Shown here piece after piece: positions 17,185-24,698 of a DNA stretch of 64,000 nucleotides (position 1 is its first letter; the number at the start of each line of letters is the position of its first letter). Origin of the DNA: an uncultured Dehalococcoidia bacterium (GTDB taxonomy: Bacteria; Chloroflexota; Dehalococcoidia; Lucifugimonadales; UBA3495); the NCBI GenBank assembly GCA_951812535.1, contig CATOSK010000002.1, forward strand, positions 27,665 to 91,664, given 5' to 3'. Under the pieces are notes generated by a model. The model had not been told where the DNA came from. It worked only from the letters and a program-made list of their open reading frames with translations, and did not search any database. Position numbers and translations under genes: made by a program.

Positions 17185-17289
17185 CGTGACGCCCACCTGG
17201 CCGAGCGCAACGCCCGCCTCGCCGCGGAGGCCCGCCTCCGCGAATTGGAGGCGGAACTGGCGCGTCGGCAGGAGAACGAATCGAGCTAG
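17185..17289 (+). pseudogene. Detached C-terminal coiled coil of the Uma2 gene
   Basis: In the same frame after the TAG, 34 codons encode RDAHLAERNARLAAEARLRE and a further helical stretch before the natural TAG at 17287-17289. This is the charged Ala/Glu/Arg-rich tail found at the end of many Uma2 proteins. A single-base change created the internal stop, unless it is read through or is a sequence error. Confidence 0.7.
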
Positions 17290-17321
17290 GAGGGGCTATT
17301 TCCCGGGTCCGACTCCCTTCG

Positions 17322-17350
17322 TTGACAACCCCACTTCGCCCCCATATAGT
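17322..17350 (+). promoter_or_regulatory. Sigma-70-type promoter for the HIT gene
   Basis: TTGACA (17322-17327), a 17-nt spacer and TATAGT (17345-17350). The first ATG (17358) is 7 nt beyond the -10 box, implying a leaderless transcript. Confidence 0.78.
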
Positions 17351-17357
17351 CTCCCCG

Positions 17358-17408
17358 ATGTTACCCGCCAGCAACCGAATCCCCGCCTCCACCGGCCCCG
17401 CTGCATGA
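17358..17408 (+). CDS. Possible leaderless 16-codon upstream ORF coupled to the HIT gene
   Basis: Encodes MLPASNRIPASTGPAA and ends in a TGA that overlaps the HIT start codon (ATGA). Its ATG is at the expected transcription start of the promoter at 17322. The HIT start has no ribosome site, so reinitiation after this ORF is plausible. It could also be a mis-framed N-terminus. Confidence 0.4.
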   Translation: MLPASNRIPASTGPAA

Positions 17409-17740
17409 CCAACGCCCCCCGCTGCGTCTTCTGCGAGATCGCCGCCGGAAACGAGCCCGCCCGGGTCCGCTACCTCGACGAGGACATCATCGTCATAGTA
17501 AACCGCCTCACCTGGGTGCCCGTCATGTTGCTGGTTATGCCCAAGCGTCACCTGTCCCAGATGGAAATGTGGAGCAGCGGACTCATGCAGCGTCTCGGCA
17601 AAACCGCCGTCGACATGGGCGCAGTCTTCGCTCCCAATGGCTTTCGCATCCTATCCAACTTCGGGTACGATGGACTCCAGAGCCAAAGCCACGGACACCT
17701 CCATGTCATCGGCGGCGCCTACCTGGGAGAATACGCCTGA
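17405..17740 (+). CDS. HIT family protein
   Basis: A 111-residue histidine-triad nucleotide hydrolase/transferase. It begins with the CVFCEIAAGNEPARV block usual in HinT-like proteins and ends with the HGHLHVIGG triad (HxHxHxx). The central MLLVMPKRHLSQMEM stretch matches the family. The start at 17405 is chosen from the family N-terminus (C-x-F-C shortly after Met); upstream codons in this frame belong to the Uma2 tail. The HIT length is near normal, though the C-terminus stops soon after the triad. Substrates are probably nucleoside phosphoramidates or dinucleotides. Confidence 0.85.
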   Translation: MTNAPRCVFCEIAAGNEPARVRYLDEDIIVIVNRLTWVPVMLLVMPKRHLSQMEMWSSGLMQRLGKTAVDMGAVFAPNGFRILSNFGYDGLQSQSHGHLHVIGGAYLGEYA

Positions 17741-17772
17741 TCCCCTTCTCTACACCTTTCAGGATTGGAAAC

Positions 17773-17952
17773 CCCCGACGCCCAGGCCCATTAGACAAGT
17801 TACCTCAATCGGGGCCGAAAGCGGCGGGACTTAGAAAACAGACTCCCGACGCCCAGGCCCCGAACGGGCAACTGCACCGGAGTTCAAACAAGCGCAATAG
17901 CATGGAGCGGCTCGAAGTTACGTCAATCGGAGCCGAAGGCGGCTGGACCATT
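17773..17952 (+). repeat. Two family A repeats and the 48-nt companion element in the enoyl-CoA hydratase leader
   Basis: A full copy at 17773-17835 (TTAGACAAGTTACCTCAATC between GGCCC and GGGCC arms), then a composite at 17848-17952: the CCCGACGCCCAGGCCCC start, the companion element (17862-17909), and a second hairpin whose arms are GGCTC and GAGCC. The changed arms still pair, which is evidence that the hairpin is conserved. Confidence 0.78.
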
Positions 17953-17970
17953 CAGAAAGGAGACTGAAAC

Positions 17971-18747
17971 ATGCCTGAAACCATCCTGTACGAAAAGCAG
18001 GGCAACATCGTCACCATGACCCTCAACCGGCCCGCCGCCCTCAACTCGATCAACCGCCAGCTCCGGCGCGAGTTGGCCGAGGCCATCACCCAGTTCGACA
18101 GCGAGCCCGACTCATACGTCGGCATCATCACCGGCTCCGGCCGGGCCTTCTGCGCCGGACGCGACCTCAAGGAGCGCGCCGTCGACAACGCTGAAGGAGT
18201 CCAGGCCCGGGCCGCCGACAGCATGCAGCCCGACCGGCCCTACATGTGGCCCCAGACCTGGAAGCCCCTCATCGCGGCCGTCAACGGATACGCCCTCGCC
18301 GGGGGATGGTCCATCGCCCAGATGTGCGACCTCCGCATCGCCGCCGAGGACGCCCAGCTTGGCATCACCGAGACCAAGTGGAGCCTGCTGCCCCCCTTCG
18401 GCACCATCCTGACCAAGATGATCGGCCTCTCCGCCGTCCTCGAGCTCTGCATGACCGCCCAGCCCATCAGCGCCCAGCGCGCCTACGACATCGGATTCGT
18501 CAACAAGGTGGTGCCCGGCGACCAGCTGATGGATGAGGCCATGAACATGGCCGAGCAGATCGCCGCCAACGCCCCCCTGGCGGTCCAGTATTTCAAGGAG
18601 CTGGCCTATCGCGGCCTCAACATGTCCACCCAGGACATATCCTCCCTCACCTACCACATGTACGACCAGCTTCTCACCACCGAGGACTCCAAAGAGGGCC
18701 CCCGCGCCTTCGCCGAAAAGCGCAAGCCCAACTGGCAGGGGCGCTGA
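17971..18747 (+). CDS. Enoyl-CoA hydratase/isomerase family protein
   Basis: A 258-residue crotonase-fold protein. Seen: VTMTLNRPAALNSIN at the start, the oxyanion-hole strand GSGRAFCAGRDLKE, and AVNGYALAGGWSIAQMCDLR with DAQLGITETKWSLLPP. The Glu usually found in the GxGxE-type active site is at TETKWSL. It probably acts in fatty acid or branched-acid CoA breakdown. The ATG follows GAAAGGAGACTGAAAC. It is followed by an alpha/beta hydrolase in the same direction, about 55 nt later, likely cotranscribed. Confidence 0.88.
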   Translation: MPETILYEKQGNIVTMTLNRPAALNSINRQLRRELAEAITQFDSEPDSYVGIITGSGRAFCAGRDLKERAVDNAEGVQARAADSMQPDRPYMWPQTWKPLIAAVNGYALAGGWSIAQMCDLRIAAEDAQLGITETKWSLLPPFGTILTKMIGLSAVLELCMTAQPISAQRAYDIGFVNKVVPGDQLMDEAMNMAEQIAANAPLAVQYFKELAYRGLNMSTQDISSLTYHMYDQLLTTEDSKEGPRAFAEKRKPNWQGR

Positions 18748-18802
18748 TTCAGAAAATCGCCGCCCAAACCCCTAACCCCAATCGGCTCAAGGAGGAAACG
18801 CT

Positions 18803-19645
18803 ATGACTACCCAGGTTCAACCCAGGGACATGACCATCAATGCCAACGGTATCAACCTGCACTACCTCGACTGGGGCAACGAAAACGCCCCGCCCCTCGT
18901 TCTGCTCCACGGCCTGCGGGGGCACGCCCACTCCTGGGACGACGTATCCGCCGCCCTCTGCCAGGACTACCACGTACTCGCGGTGGACCAGCGTGGCCGC
19001 GGCGACACCGACTGGGCGCCGGGCGGAGACTACTCCGGCGCGGCCTTCGTCGCCGATATCCTGGGATTCGCCGATGCCCTCAAGCTGGACCAGTTCACCC
19101 TCATCGGGCACTCCATGGGCGGGCGGAACAGCATGGCATTCGCCGCCCGCCACCCCGACCGCCTCACCCAACTGGTCATCGTCGACATCGGACCCACCGT
19201 GGACCCGGCCGGCGGGCAGCGCATCACCCGCGAGCTCCAGGAAGTCCCCGAGGAGTTCGACTCCCTCGAAGTCGTCTTCGAATACATGAACCGCCAGAAC
19301 CGCTTCTCCTCCGAGCGTGTCATGCGCCGCCGTCTCCAATACGCCACCAAACAGTTTGCCAACGGCAAGATCGGCTGGAGGTACGACCTCGCCATCCGCG
19401 ACCAGCGGCGCAACGGCACGGCCGCGCCCGCCGAGGACCTCTGGCCTCTCATCCCCAACATCACCTGCCCCACCCTGGTCGTGCGGGGCAAGGAGACCGA
19501 CCTGCTCACTCCGGAAGGCGCCCGGCAGATGGTCGATACCCTACCCAACGGCTCCGTCGTCGAAGTAGAGCGGGCCGGACACATGGTCTTCGAGGACAAC
19601 CCCGAGGACTTCATCGCCGCCGTCAAGGGCTGGCTGTTGGGCTAA
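18803..19645 (+). CDS. Alpha/beta hydrolase
   Basis: A 280-residue alpha/beta-hydrolase. The oxyanion region LVLLHGLRGHAHSWDDV is near residue 32, the nucleophile elbow is GHSMGGRNS (Ser near residue 111), the acid is probably in VVRGKETDLLTPE and the catalytic His in ERAGHMVFEDNP. The ATG follows AAGGAGGAAACGCT. It probably cleaves an ester or C-C bond in a catabolic route together with the upstream enoyl-CoA hydratase. A degraded second copy of its C-terminus lies at 20374-20487. Confidence 0.88.
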   Translation: MTTQVQPRDMTINANGINLHYLDWGNENAPPLVLLHGLRGHAHSWDDVSAALCQDYHVLAVDQRGRGDTDWAPGGDYSGAAFVADILGFADALKLDQFTLIGHSMGGRNSMAFAARHPDRLTQLVIVDIGPTVDPAGGQRITRELQEVPEEFDSLEVVFEYMNRQNRFSSERVMRRRLQYATKQFANGKIGWRYDLAIRDQRRNGTAAPAEDLWPLIPNITCPTLVVRGKETDLLTPEGARQMVDTLPNGSVVEVERAGHMVFEDNPEDFIAAVKGWLLG

Positions 19646-19676
19646 TTCCGCACCGGTCCCGGCTGTTGCACAAAAC

Positions 19677-19720
19677 AACACCGCTCCTGCCCGACAGGGC
19701 AGGAGCGGTGTTTCGTTTTT
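19677..19720 (+). terminator. Strong Rho-independent terminator
   Basis: A perfect 16-bp stem: AACACCGCTCCTGCCC (19677-19692) with GGGCAGGAGCGGTGTT (19697-19712), a 4-nt loop and TCGTTTTT after it. It ends the enoyl-CoA hydratase/hydrolase transcript. Confidence 0.93.
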
Positions 19721-19753
19721 CCAGGTGGTTTTTCCAGGTTTGGCGGGACGTCC

Positions 19754-20254
19754 TCAGTTGGATTTGAGGGGCGCTGGGGTATACTTTGCCGGGGACCCCT
19801 CGGCAGCGGACGTTGCACGGGATTCCGACCTGTTCGAGACGCTCCGCCACAAGCGGCGACCGGCTACCACCATCAATATGGGCATAACAACACCGAGGAG
19901 AATCCAGATCTGGCTGTCGCCGTTGTGGTTGGGAGACAGGACCATGAACCGGTTCCAGAAATAAGCCAGGAAAACGGCGACAGAACCGTAGAAGACCGTG
20001 TTGGCCTCCAGATAGCGTTTCAGGTCGGTCGATCCATTACCATCGATGCGACGTTTCTCGGCGTAGCTCGCTGCCAGGGTTATGAGTACCGCCGGTGTCA
20101 TGAACCAGTGCAGCGCCTCCCAAACCGGGTAGGCATCGCCTCCCTGGTGGTAAAGCGGAGTAATTATCAGGTTGACGCCGACGGCCCCGGCCACCAGCAA
20201 CAAGAAAACCGACGCGCCGCGAAGCACTATAGACACAATAACCCCCTGAGTCAT
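19754..20254 (-). CDS. Hypothetical membrane protein
   Basis: A 166-residue protein with four predicted membrane helices: IVLRGASVFLLLVAGAVGVN, ALHWFMTPAVLITLAASY, NTVFYGSVAVFLAYFWNRF and IWILLGVVMPILMVVAGRRL, ending in a short charged tail. I do not recognise a family. The start is the ATG at 20254, and the neighbours give no functional hint. Confidence 0.65.
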   Translation of the reverse strand: MTQGVIVSIVLRGASVFLLLVAGAVGVNLIITPLYHQGGDAYPVWEALHWFMTPAVLITLAASYAEKRRIDGNGSTDLKRYLEANTVFYGSVAVFLAYFWNRFMVLSPNHNGDSQIWILLGVVMPILMVVAGRRLWRSVSNRSESRATSAAEGSPAKYTPAPLKSN

Positions 20255-20373
20255 GTGGTAAGGCCAGTTTAAATTGATGTTTTCACCTTACCTTCACATA
20301 GTAGTACGGACGGAGGGTTCTGCTGGTTTCGTGGCATGCGACGGTATGGCTACGGGATCACTTCCGAGGAGTC

Positions 20374-20487
20374 CGGCAGATGGTCGGCATCCTCCCCAAC
20401 GGATTCCGCGTAGAAATCGAACACCCTGGACCCATGATCTTCGAGGACAACGCCAGGGAATTCCAGGCGGCTACGAAGGTTGCTTAG
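20374..20487 (+). pseudogene. Remnant of an alpha/beta hydrolase C-terminus
   Basis: Translates as RQMVGILPNGFRVEIEHPG and MIFEDNAREFQAATK then TAG. This lines up with RQMVDTLPNGSVVEVERAGH and MVFEDNPEDFIAAVK at the end of the hydrolase at 18803-19645, with the catalytic His changed (GHM to GPM). Nothing upstream continues the frame, so it is a decayed fragment. The surrounding 20255-20655 interval otherwise holds no gene. Confidence 0.75.
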
Positions 20488-20594
20488 AGTCCCGGTGAAT
20501 CCAGTGCCCCCGGCAGGGTTTTCCAGGAAATGGAAGGTGGTACTCCCCTGACGGGTTTCCCAGGACGCCTTACCTATCCTCGATACGCACCCTG

Positions 20595-20603
20595 TGCTAT
20601 CAT
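20595..20603 (+). promoter_or_regulatory. Possible extended -10 promoter for the LLM gene
   Basis: TGCTATCAT (TGn followed by TATCAT at 20598-20603) lies about 50 nt before the LLM start. No clear -35 box is visible. Confidence 0.4.
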
Positions 20604-20655
20604 GCCTTAACGCTGGGGTTCGGCCCCGCCGGGCCCGGAGAGAGGACTTGTCACG

Positions 20656-21885
20656 ATGAAAACCTCCTTCTTCCACCTGATGCCCTACCAGCACCTTCCG
20701 GCCGACTTCGAGCACCAGTACCGCAGCGCTTGGGTCGATCCCCCCAACAGCCTCTTCGACCCCGACCTGTGCCAGCAGCACTACGATGACTACATCGAGG
20801 AGCTCCAGTTCGCCGACCAGATGGGCTTCGACGGCGTCTGCGTCAACGAGCACCACAACAACGCCTACGGACTGATGCCCTCTCCCAACATCATCGCCTC
20901 CGTTCTGTCCCGCACCACTTCCAACTCCGCCCTCATCGTCCTCGGCAACAGCCTGGCTCTCTACCAGCCTCCCCTCCGCGTCGCCGAGGAAATGGCCATG
21001 CTCGACATCATGAGCAAGGGACGGCTCGTCGCCGGCTTCCCAGTTGGGACCTCCATGGACACCACCCTCTCCTACGGCCAGACCCCCATCACCCTCCGCG
21101 ACAAGCACTCCGAGGCCCACGATCTCATCATGAAGGCCTGGACCGAGCGGGAGCCTTTCATCTTCAACGGCAAGTTCAACCAGCTCCGCTACGTCAACAT
21201 CTGGCCCCGTCCCCTCCAGCAGCCCCATCCCCCCGTCTGGATCCCCGGCAGCGGCAGCCTGGAGACCTGGGACTGGGTGCTGGACCGCGACTACGTTTAC
21301 TGCTACCTCAGCTACTTTGGCTACCTCCGCGGGCTTCGCGTCGTCAACGGTTTCTGGGATCGCGTCGCCCAGCGCGGCATTGACGACAACCCCCACCGCC
21401 TCGGCTTCCTCCAGCTTGTCTGCGTCTCGGAGACCGACGCCTCCGCCGAGCGGGAGTACGCCGACCACGTCAAGTACTTCTACCGGAAGATGCTCCGCAT
21501 CCACCCGCCCTTCGCCGAGACCCCGGGATACCGCTCTATAGCCTCGGTCCGCGAGTCCGTCCGCCCCCAGATAGGAGAGGAAGCCCAGAAGGCCGCCCAG
21601 GAACTCGAGTGGAAGGACTTTATCGAGCAGGGCCACGTCATCGCCGGCAGCCCCGCCACCGTCCGCGAGCAGCTCGCCGAGGCCATCAAGATGCTCCGCG
21701 TCGGCCACCTCATGTGCCTGCTCCACATCGGCACCATGCCAAAGGACCTCACCCTCAAGAACACCCAGCTCTTCGCCGACGAGGTTTTGCCTCACATCCG
21801 GGACACATGGAGTGACTACGACGACAGGTGGTGGCCCGAGCGGGTTGCCCGGGCCCAGGCCCCCGCTCCGGTCGGCGACAACTAG
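20656..21885 (+). CDS. LLM-class flavin-dependent oxidoreductase
   Basis: A 409-residue luciferase-like monooxygenase. Seen: ADQMGFDGVCVNEHHNNAYG near residue 55, RVAEEMAMLDIMSKGRLVAG near residue 118, PRPLQQPHPPVWIPG and GTMPKDLTLKNTQLFADEVL at the end. It is a different subfamily from the LLM enzyme at 1933. It probably uses FMN or F420 with an unknown substrate, and lies downstream of hydratase and hydrolase genes in a catabolic-looking region. Confidence 0.88.
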   Translation: MKTSFFHLMPYQHLPADFEHQYRSAWVDPPNSLFDPDLCQQHYDDYIEELQFADQMGFDGVCVNEHHNNAYGLMPSPNIIASVLSRTTSNSALIVLGNSLALYQPPLRVAEEMAMLDIMSKGRLVAGFPVGTSMDTTLSYGQTPITLRDKHSEAHDLIMKAWTEREPFIFNGKFNQLRYVNIWPRPLQQPHPPVWIPGSGSLETWDWVLDRDYVYCYLSYFGYLRGLRVVNGFWDRVAQRGIDDNPHRLGFLQLVCVSETDASAEREYADHVKYFYRKMLRIHPPFAETPGYRSIASVRESVRPQIGEEAQKAAQELEWKDFIEQGHVIAGSPATVREQLAEAIKMLRVGHLMCLLHIGTMPKDLTLKNTQLFADEVLPHIRDTWSDYDDRWWPERVARAQAPAPVGDN

Positions 21886-22038
21886 CGCCGGCTTTCCATC
21901 GGCCCGGCTTATGATGGCAACTTGAGCCGGGCCTTCCGCTCTAAGGGAAGGCAAGGATCGTTATCATTTTGGCCCCGCTGACCCCAGCTGCCCCTAGCTG
22001 TAACCCGACCCCGCCCGGTTGCGGGGAGTGAACCCGCC

Positions 22039-23232
22039 ATGCTGGAATTGAGGAACGTCACCGATAACGAATTCGAGCCGTGGCTGCGGGCCGAGTCGCG
22101 CGCCCACGGCAACCGGCTTGCCCACGACCCGGAGCAGCTTCGCCCCACCTTCGACCTCGACCGCTCGATAATCGTCCTGGACGGGAAACAGATCGTCGGC
22201 GGCGCCCATTCTCACCATGTCGAGCTGACCATTCCCGGCAGTTCCGCCCCCGTTGCCGGCGTCTCCAACGTCGCCGTCCAGCCCACCCACCGCCGGCGCG
22301 GCGTCATGACCCAGATGATGCTCCACCAGCTTGAGGACGTGCATCGCCGCGGCGAACCCCTGGCCGCCCTCTTCGCCACCGAGAGCGCCATTTACGGCCG
22401 CTTCGGGTACGGCGTCGGCTCCCACTATGAGCGCTGGACCATCGACCGAAACCACACCGCCTTCGCCCGCCAGCACAGGAACAAGGGCCGGATATTCTTC
22501 GTCGACCCCTTCGAGACCACCGCCCGCTTCTCCGAAATCTTCAACAGGTGCATCGCCGGACGCCCCGGCGTGTTTCCCGCCGCCGCCCTGCGCCAGTGGG
22601 GGCAGGACTCCCGCCTCCCGGAGCACCACCAGGGAGGACGCGGCGGACTCTTCCACGTCGTCTACGAGGAGGATGGCCGGTTCGACGGATACGCCACTTA
22701 CCGCACCTCCAACGGCACCGTCACCGTCAACGAGCTGATGGGCACCTCCACCGACGCCGTCTCCGCCCTCTGGCGTTTTTGCTTCGACACCGACCTGATG
22801 CACTCGATGGAAGCCCTCAAGCGCCCCGTGGACGATCCCCTGCCTTGGCTCCTTGCCGACCCCCGCCGTCTCCAGCGGATGCCCCGCGACGGCGTGTGGC
22901 TTCGCATCGTCGACGTGCCGGATGCCCTGTCCCGCCGCGCCTACTCCGCCGACGGCTTGGTCGTCTTTAATGTCCTCGATGATGTCTGTCCCTGGAACGA
23001 CGGCCGCTTCCAGTTGGAAGTGTCCGGCGGCGCTGGCTCGGCCGCTCCCTCCGAAACCCCTCCCGACCTATCGCTCACCGTTTCCGCCCTTGCCTCGGCC
23101 TATCTGGGCGGCGCCCCCTTTTCCACCCTCGCCCGGGCCGGTGTCGTCGAGGAAAAAACGCCCGGAGCGTTGTTCCTGGCCGACCGCATGTTCGCAGTCC
23201 AATTGCAGCCCTGGACCCCCCACAACTTCTGA
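22039..23232 (+). CDS. GNAT family N-acetyltransferase (Eis-like, with SCP2-like C-terminus)
   Basis: A 397-residue Eis-like protein. The first GNAT domain has GVSNVAVQPTHRRRGVMTQM, the acetyl-CoA-binding loop with RRRG near residue 92. A degenerate second GNAT region (VYEEDGRFDGYATYRTS) and a C-terminal SCP2-like domain (LSLTVSALASAYLGGAPF and ending AVQLQPWTPHNF) follow. Eis proteins acetylate amines, including aminoglycosides and protein lysines; the natural substrate here is unknown. The ATG follows GGGGAGTGAACCCGCC. Confidence 0.88.
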   Translation: MLELRNVTDNEFEPWLRAESRAHGNRLAHDPEQLRPTFDLDRSIIVLDGKQIVGGAHSHHVELTIPGSSAPVAGVSNVAVQPTHRRRGVMTQMMLHQLEDVHRRGEPLAALFATESAIYGRFGYGVGSHYERWTIDRNHTAFARQHRNKGRIFFVDPFETTARFSEIFNRCIAGRPGVFPAAALRQWGQDSRLPEHHQGGRGGLFHVVYEEDGRFDGYATYRTSNGTVTVNELMGTSTDAVSALWRFCFDTDLMHSMEALKRPVDDPLPWLLADPRRLQRMPRDGVWLRIVDVPDALSRRAYSADGLVVFNVLDDVCPWNDGRFQLEVSGGAGSAAPSETPPDLSLTVSALASAYLGGAPFSTLARAGVVEEKTPGALFLADRMFAVQLQPWTPHNF

Positions 23233-23281
23233 TCCTTGCCCTTAGCGTGAATCGCCAATACACCCGGAGTTCCGAAGGACG

Positions 23282-24655
23282 CTAGTCCCCGGGGGCCGGC
23301 GCCAGCGCCTCGTCCCCCTGTTCCCTCCGGCGCAAAGCCTGCTCCATGGCGTTCTTCTCCTCGGCTTCGGTGCGGGCTGAGAACCGCACGAGGAAAGCCA
23401 GCGGCGCCACCAGGAATACCCCCACGCCCAGGATCAGCAGAGCCTGCTCGGTGCTGAGACTCTCCGCCCGGAACAGGAACCCCGCCGCCACCGCTCCGGC
23501 GTTCCCCCCGGCTCCGACGATTCCCGCCACCGACCCCAGGGCCTTGCGGTTGATGAAGGGGACCACCGAGAACGTCGCGCCTTCGGACATCTGCACGAAC
23601 AGGCTGAACACGATCATGGCTCCCACCGCCAGGAACAGGGACCCCATCTGGGAGAACAGGATCAGGGCCAGCCCCTCCAGGGCCAGGACGGTCCCCATGA
23701 ACATCACCCGACCCTTCAGCCCGAACTTGATGCCGAACTTGTCCCCGAATGCCCCTCCCAGGGTGCGGGCGAAGATGTTCATCAACCCGAACAGCCCCGC
23801 TATCAGGCCCGCCATGCCGACGCTCAGGCCGAACCGGTCGTGGTAATACAGGGCGGCCACGTTGTTGATGGTCAGCTCGATTCCGAAGCAGGCCCCGTAG
23901 ATGATGAACAGCGCCCAGACCCGGTGGTCTCTTGCCACGGCCAGGAAGGAGCCGTTAACCGAGGCGGCAGGAGCCATCCTGCCCAGCTTGCGCAACTGCC
24001 GGTAGTTCCCTTCGGGCGAGTCCTGGGTGATGAAGTAGTAGGCAAAACCCGTCAGCAGCAGGGCAACGCCGGGAACCACCATGGCCACCCGCCAGCCCAG
24101 GGTCTCACCAACGCCGAACATCAGCACCGCCGCCAGAACCAGCGGCATGACCATCTGGGTTATTCCACCACCCATGTTGCCCCATCCGGCGGTGGTCGCG
24201 TTGGCCGTGCCCACCACGTTGGGAGCGAACATCATCGAGGTGTGGTATTGGGTTATGACGAAGGACGCTCCGATGATCCCGATGGCCAGCCGGAACAGGA
24301 GGAAGGACTCATAGCTGTTCGCCAGTCCAATGCACATAACGGGAATGGAGCCAAGAATCAGCAGCCCGCTGTAAGCCAACCGCGGACCGATGCGGTCGCA
24401 GAGCCATCCGATGGCCAGGCGGGCCAGGATGGTTATCGCCACCGAGGCGATGATGGTGTTCCCGATCTGTGTCTTGGTCAGTCCGAGGTCGTCCCGCACC
24501 AGCGCCATCATTGGAGCGATTCCGAACCATCCGAAGAAGGCCAGGAAGAAGGCAAACCAGGTCATGTGGAAGGTCCGCATGTGGGGCTTGCGTAGACTGA
24601 ACAGGTTGATGCGCGTTGCCTTGCTGCTGCCTAAGGGGTGGGTCGAGGTTTCCAT
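23282..24655 (-). CDS. narK: NarK-type nitrate/nitrite MFS transporter
   Basis: A 457-residue, 12-helix MFS protein. Nitrate-porter features are visible: the opening WFAFFLAFFGWFGIAPM, GWGNMGGGITQMVMPLVL (nitrate signature) and GIVGAGGNAGAVAAGFLF (the second nitrate signature). It takes up nitrate or exchanges it for nitrite. It is the last gene of the minus-strand nitrate operon, 43 nt after the nitrite reductase gene, and its ATG follows GGAGGAGTC. Confidence 0.92.
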   Translation of the reverse strand: METSTHPLGSSKATRINLFSLRKPHMRTFHMTWFAFFLAFFGWFGIAPMMALVRDDLGLTKTQIGNTIIASVAITILARLAIGWLCDRIGPRLAYSGLLILGSIPVMCIGLANSYESFLLFRLAIGIIGASFVITQYHTSMMFAPNVVGTANATTAGWGNMGGGITQMVMPLVLAAVLMFGVGETLGWRVAMVVPGVALLLTGFAYYFITQDSPEGNYRQLRKLGRMAPAASVNGSFLAVARDHRVWALFIIYGACFGIELTINNVAALYYHDRFGLSVGMAGLIAGLFGLMNIFARTLGGAFGDKFGIKFGLKGRVMFMGTVLALEGLALILFSQMGSLFLAVGAMIVFSLFVQMSEGATFSVVPFINRKALGSVAGIVGAGGNAGAVAAGFLFRAESLSTEQALLILGVGVFLVAPLAFLVRFSARTEAEEKNAMEQALRRREQGDEALAPAPGD

Positions 24656-24698
24656 GACTCCTCCGTGATACGTTGAGAACGATGCTGGGATCCAAGCG

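Noticed and set aside
20350..21954. 534-codon minus-strand open frame
   Set aside because: Antisense of the LLM gene at 20656; no motifs.
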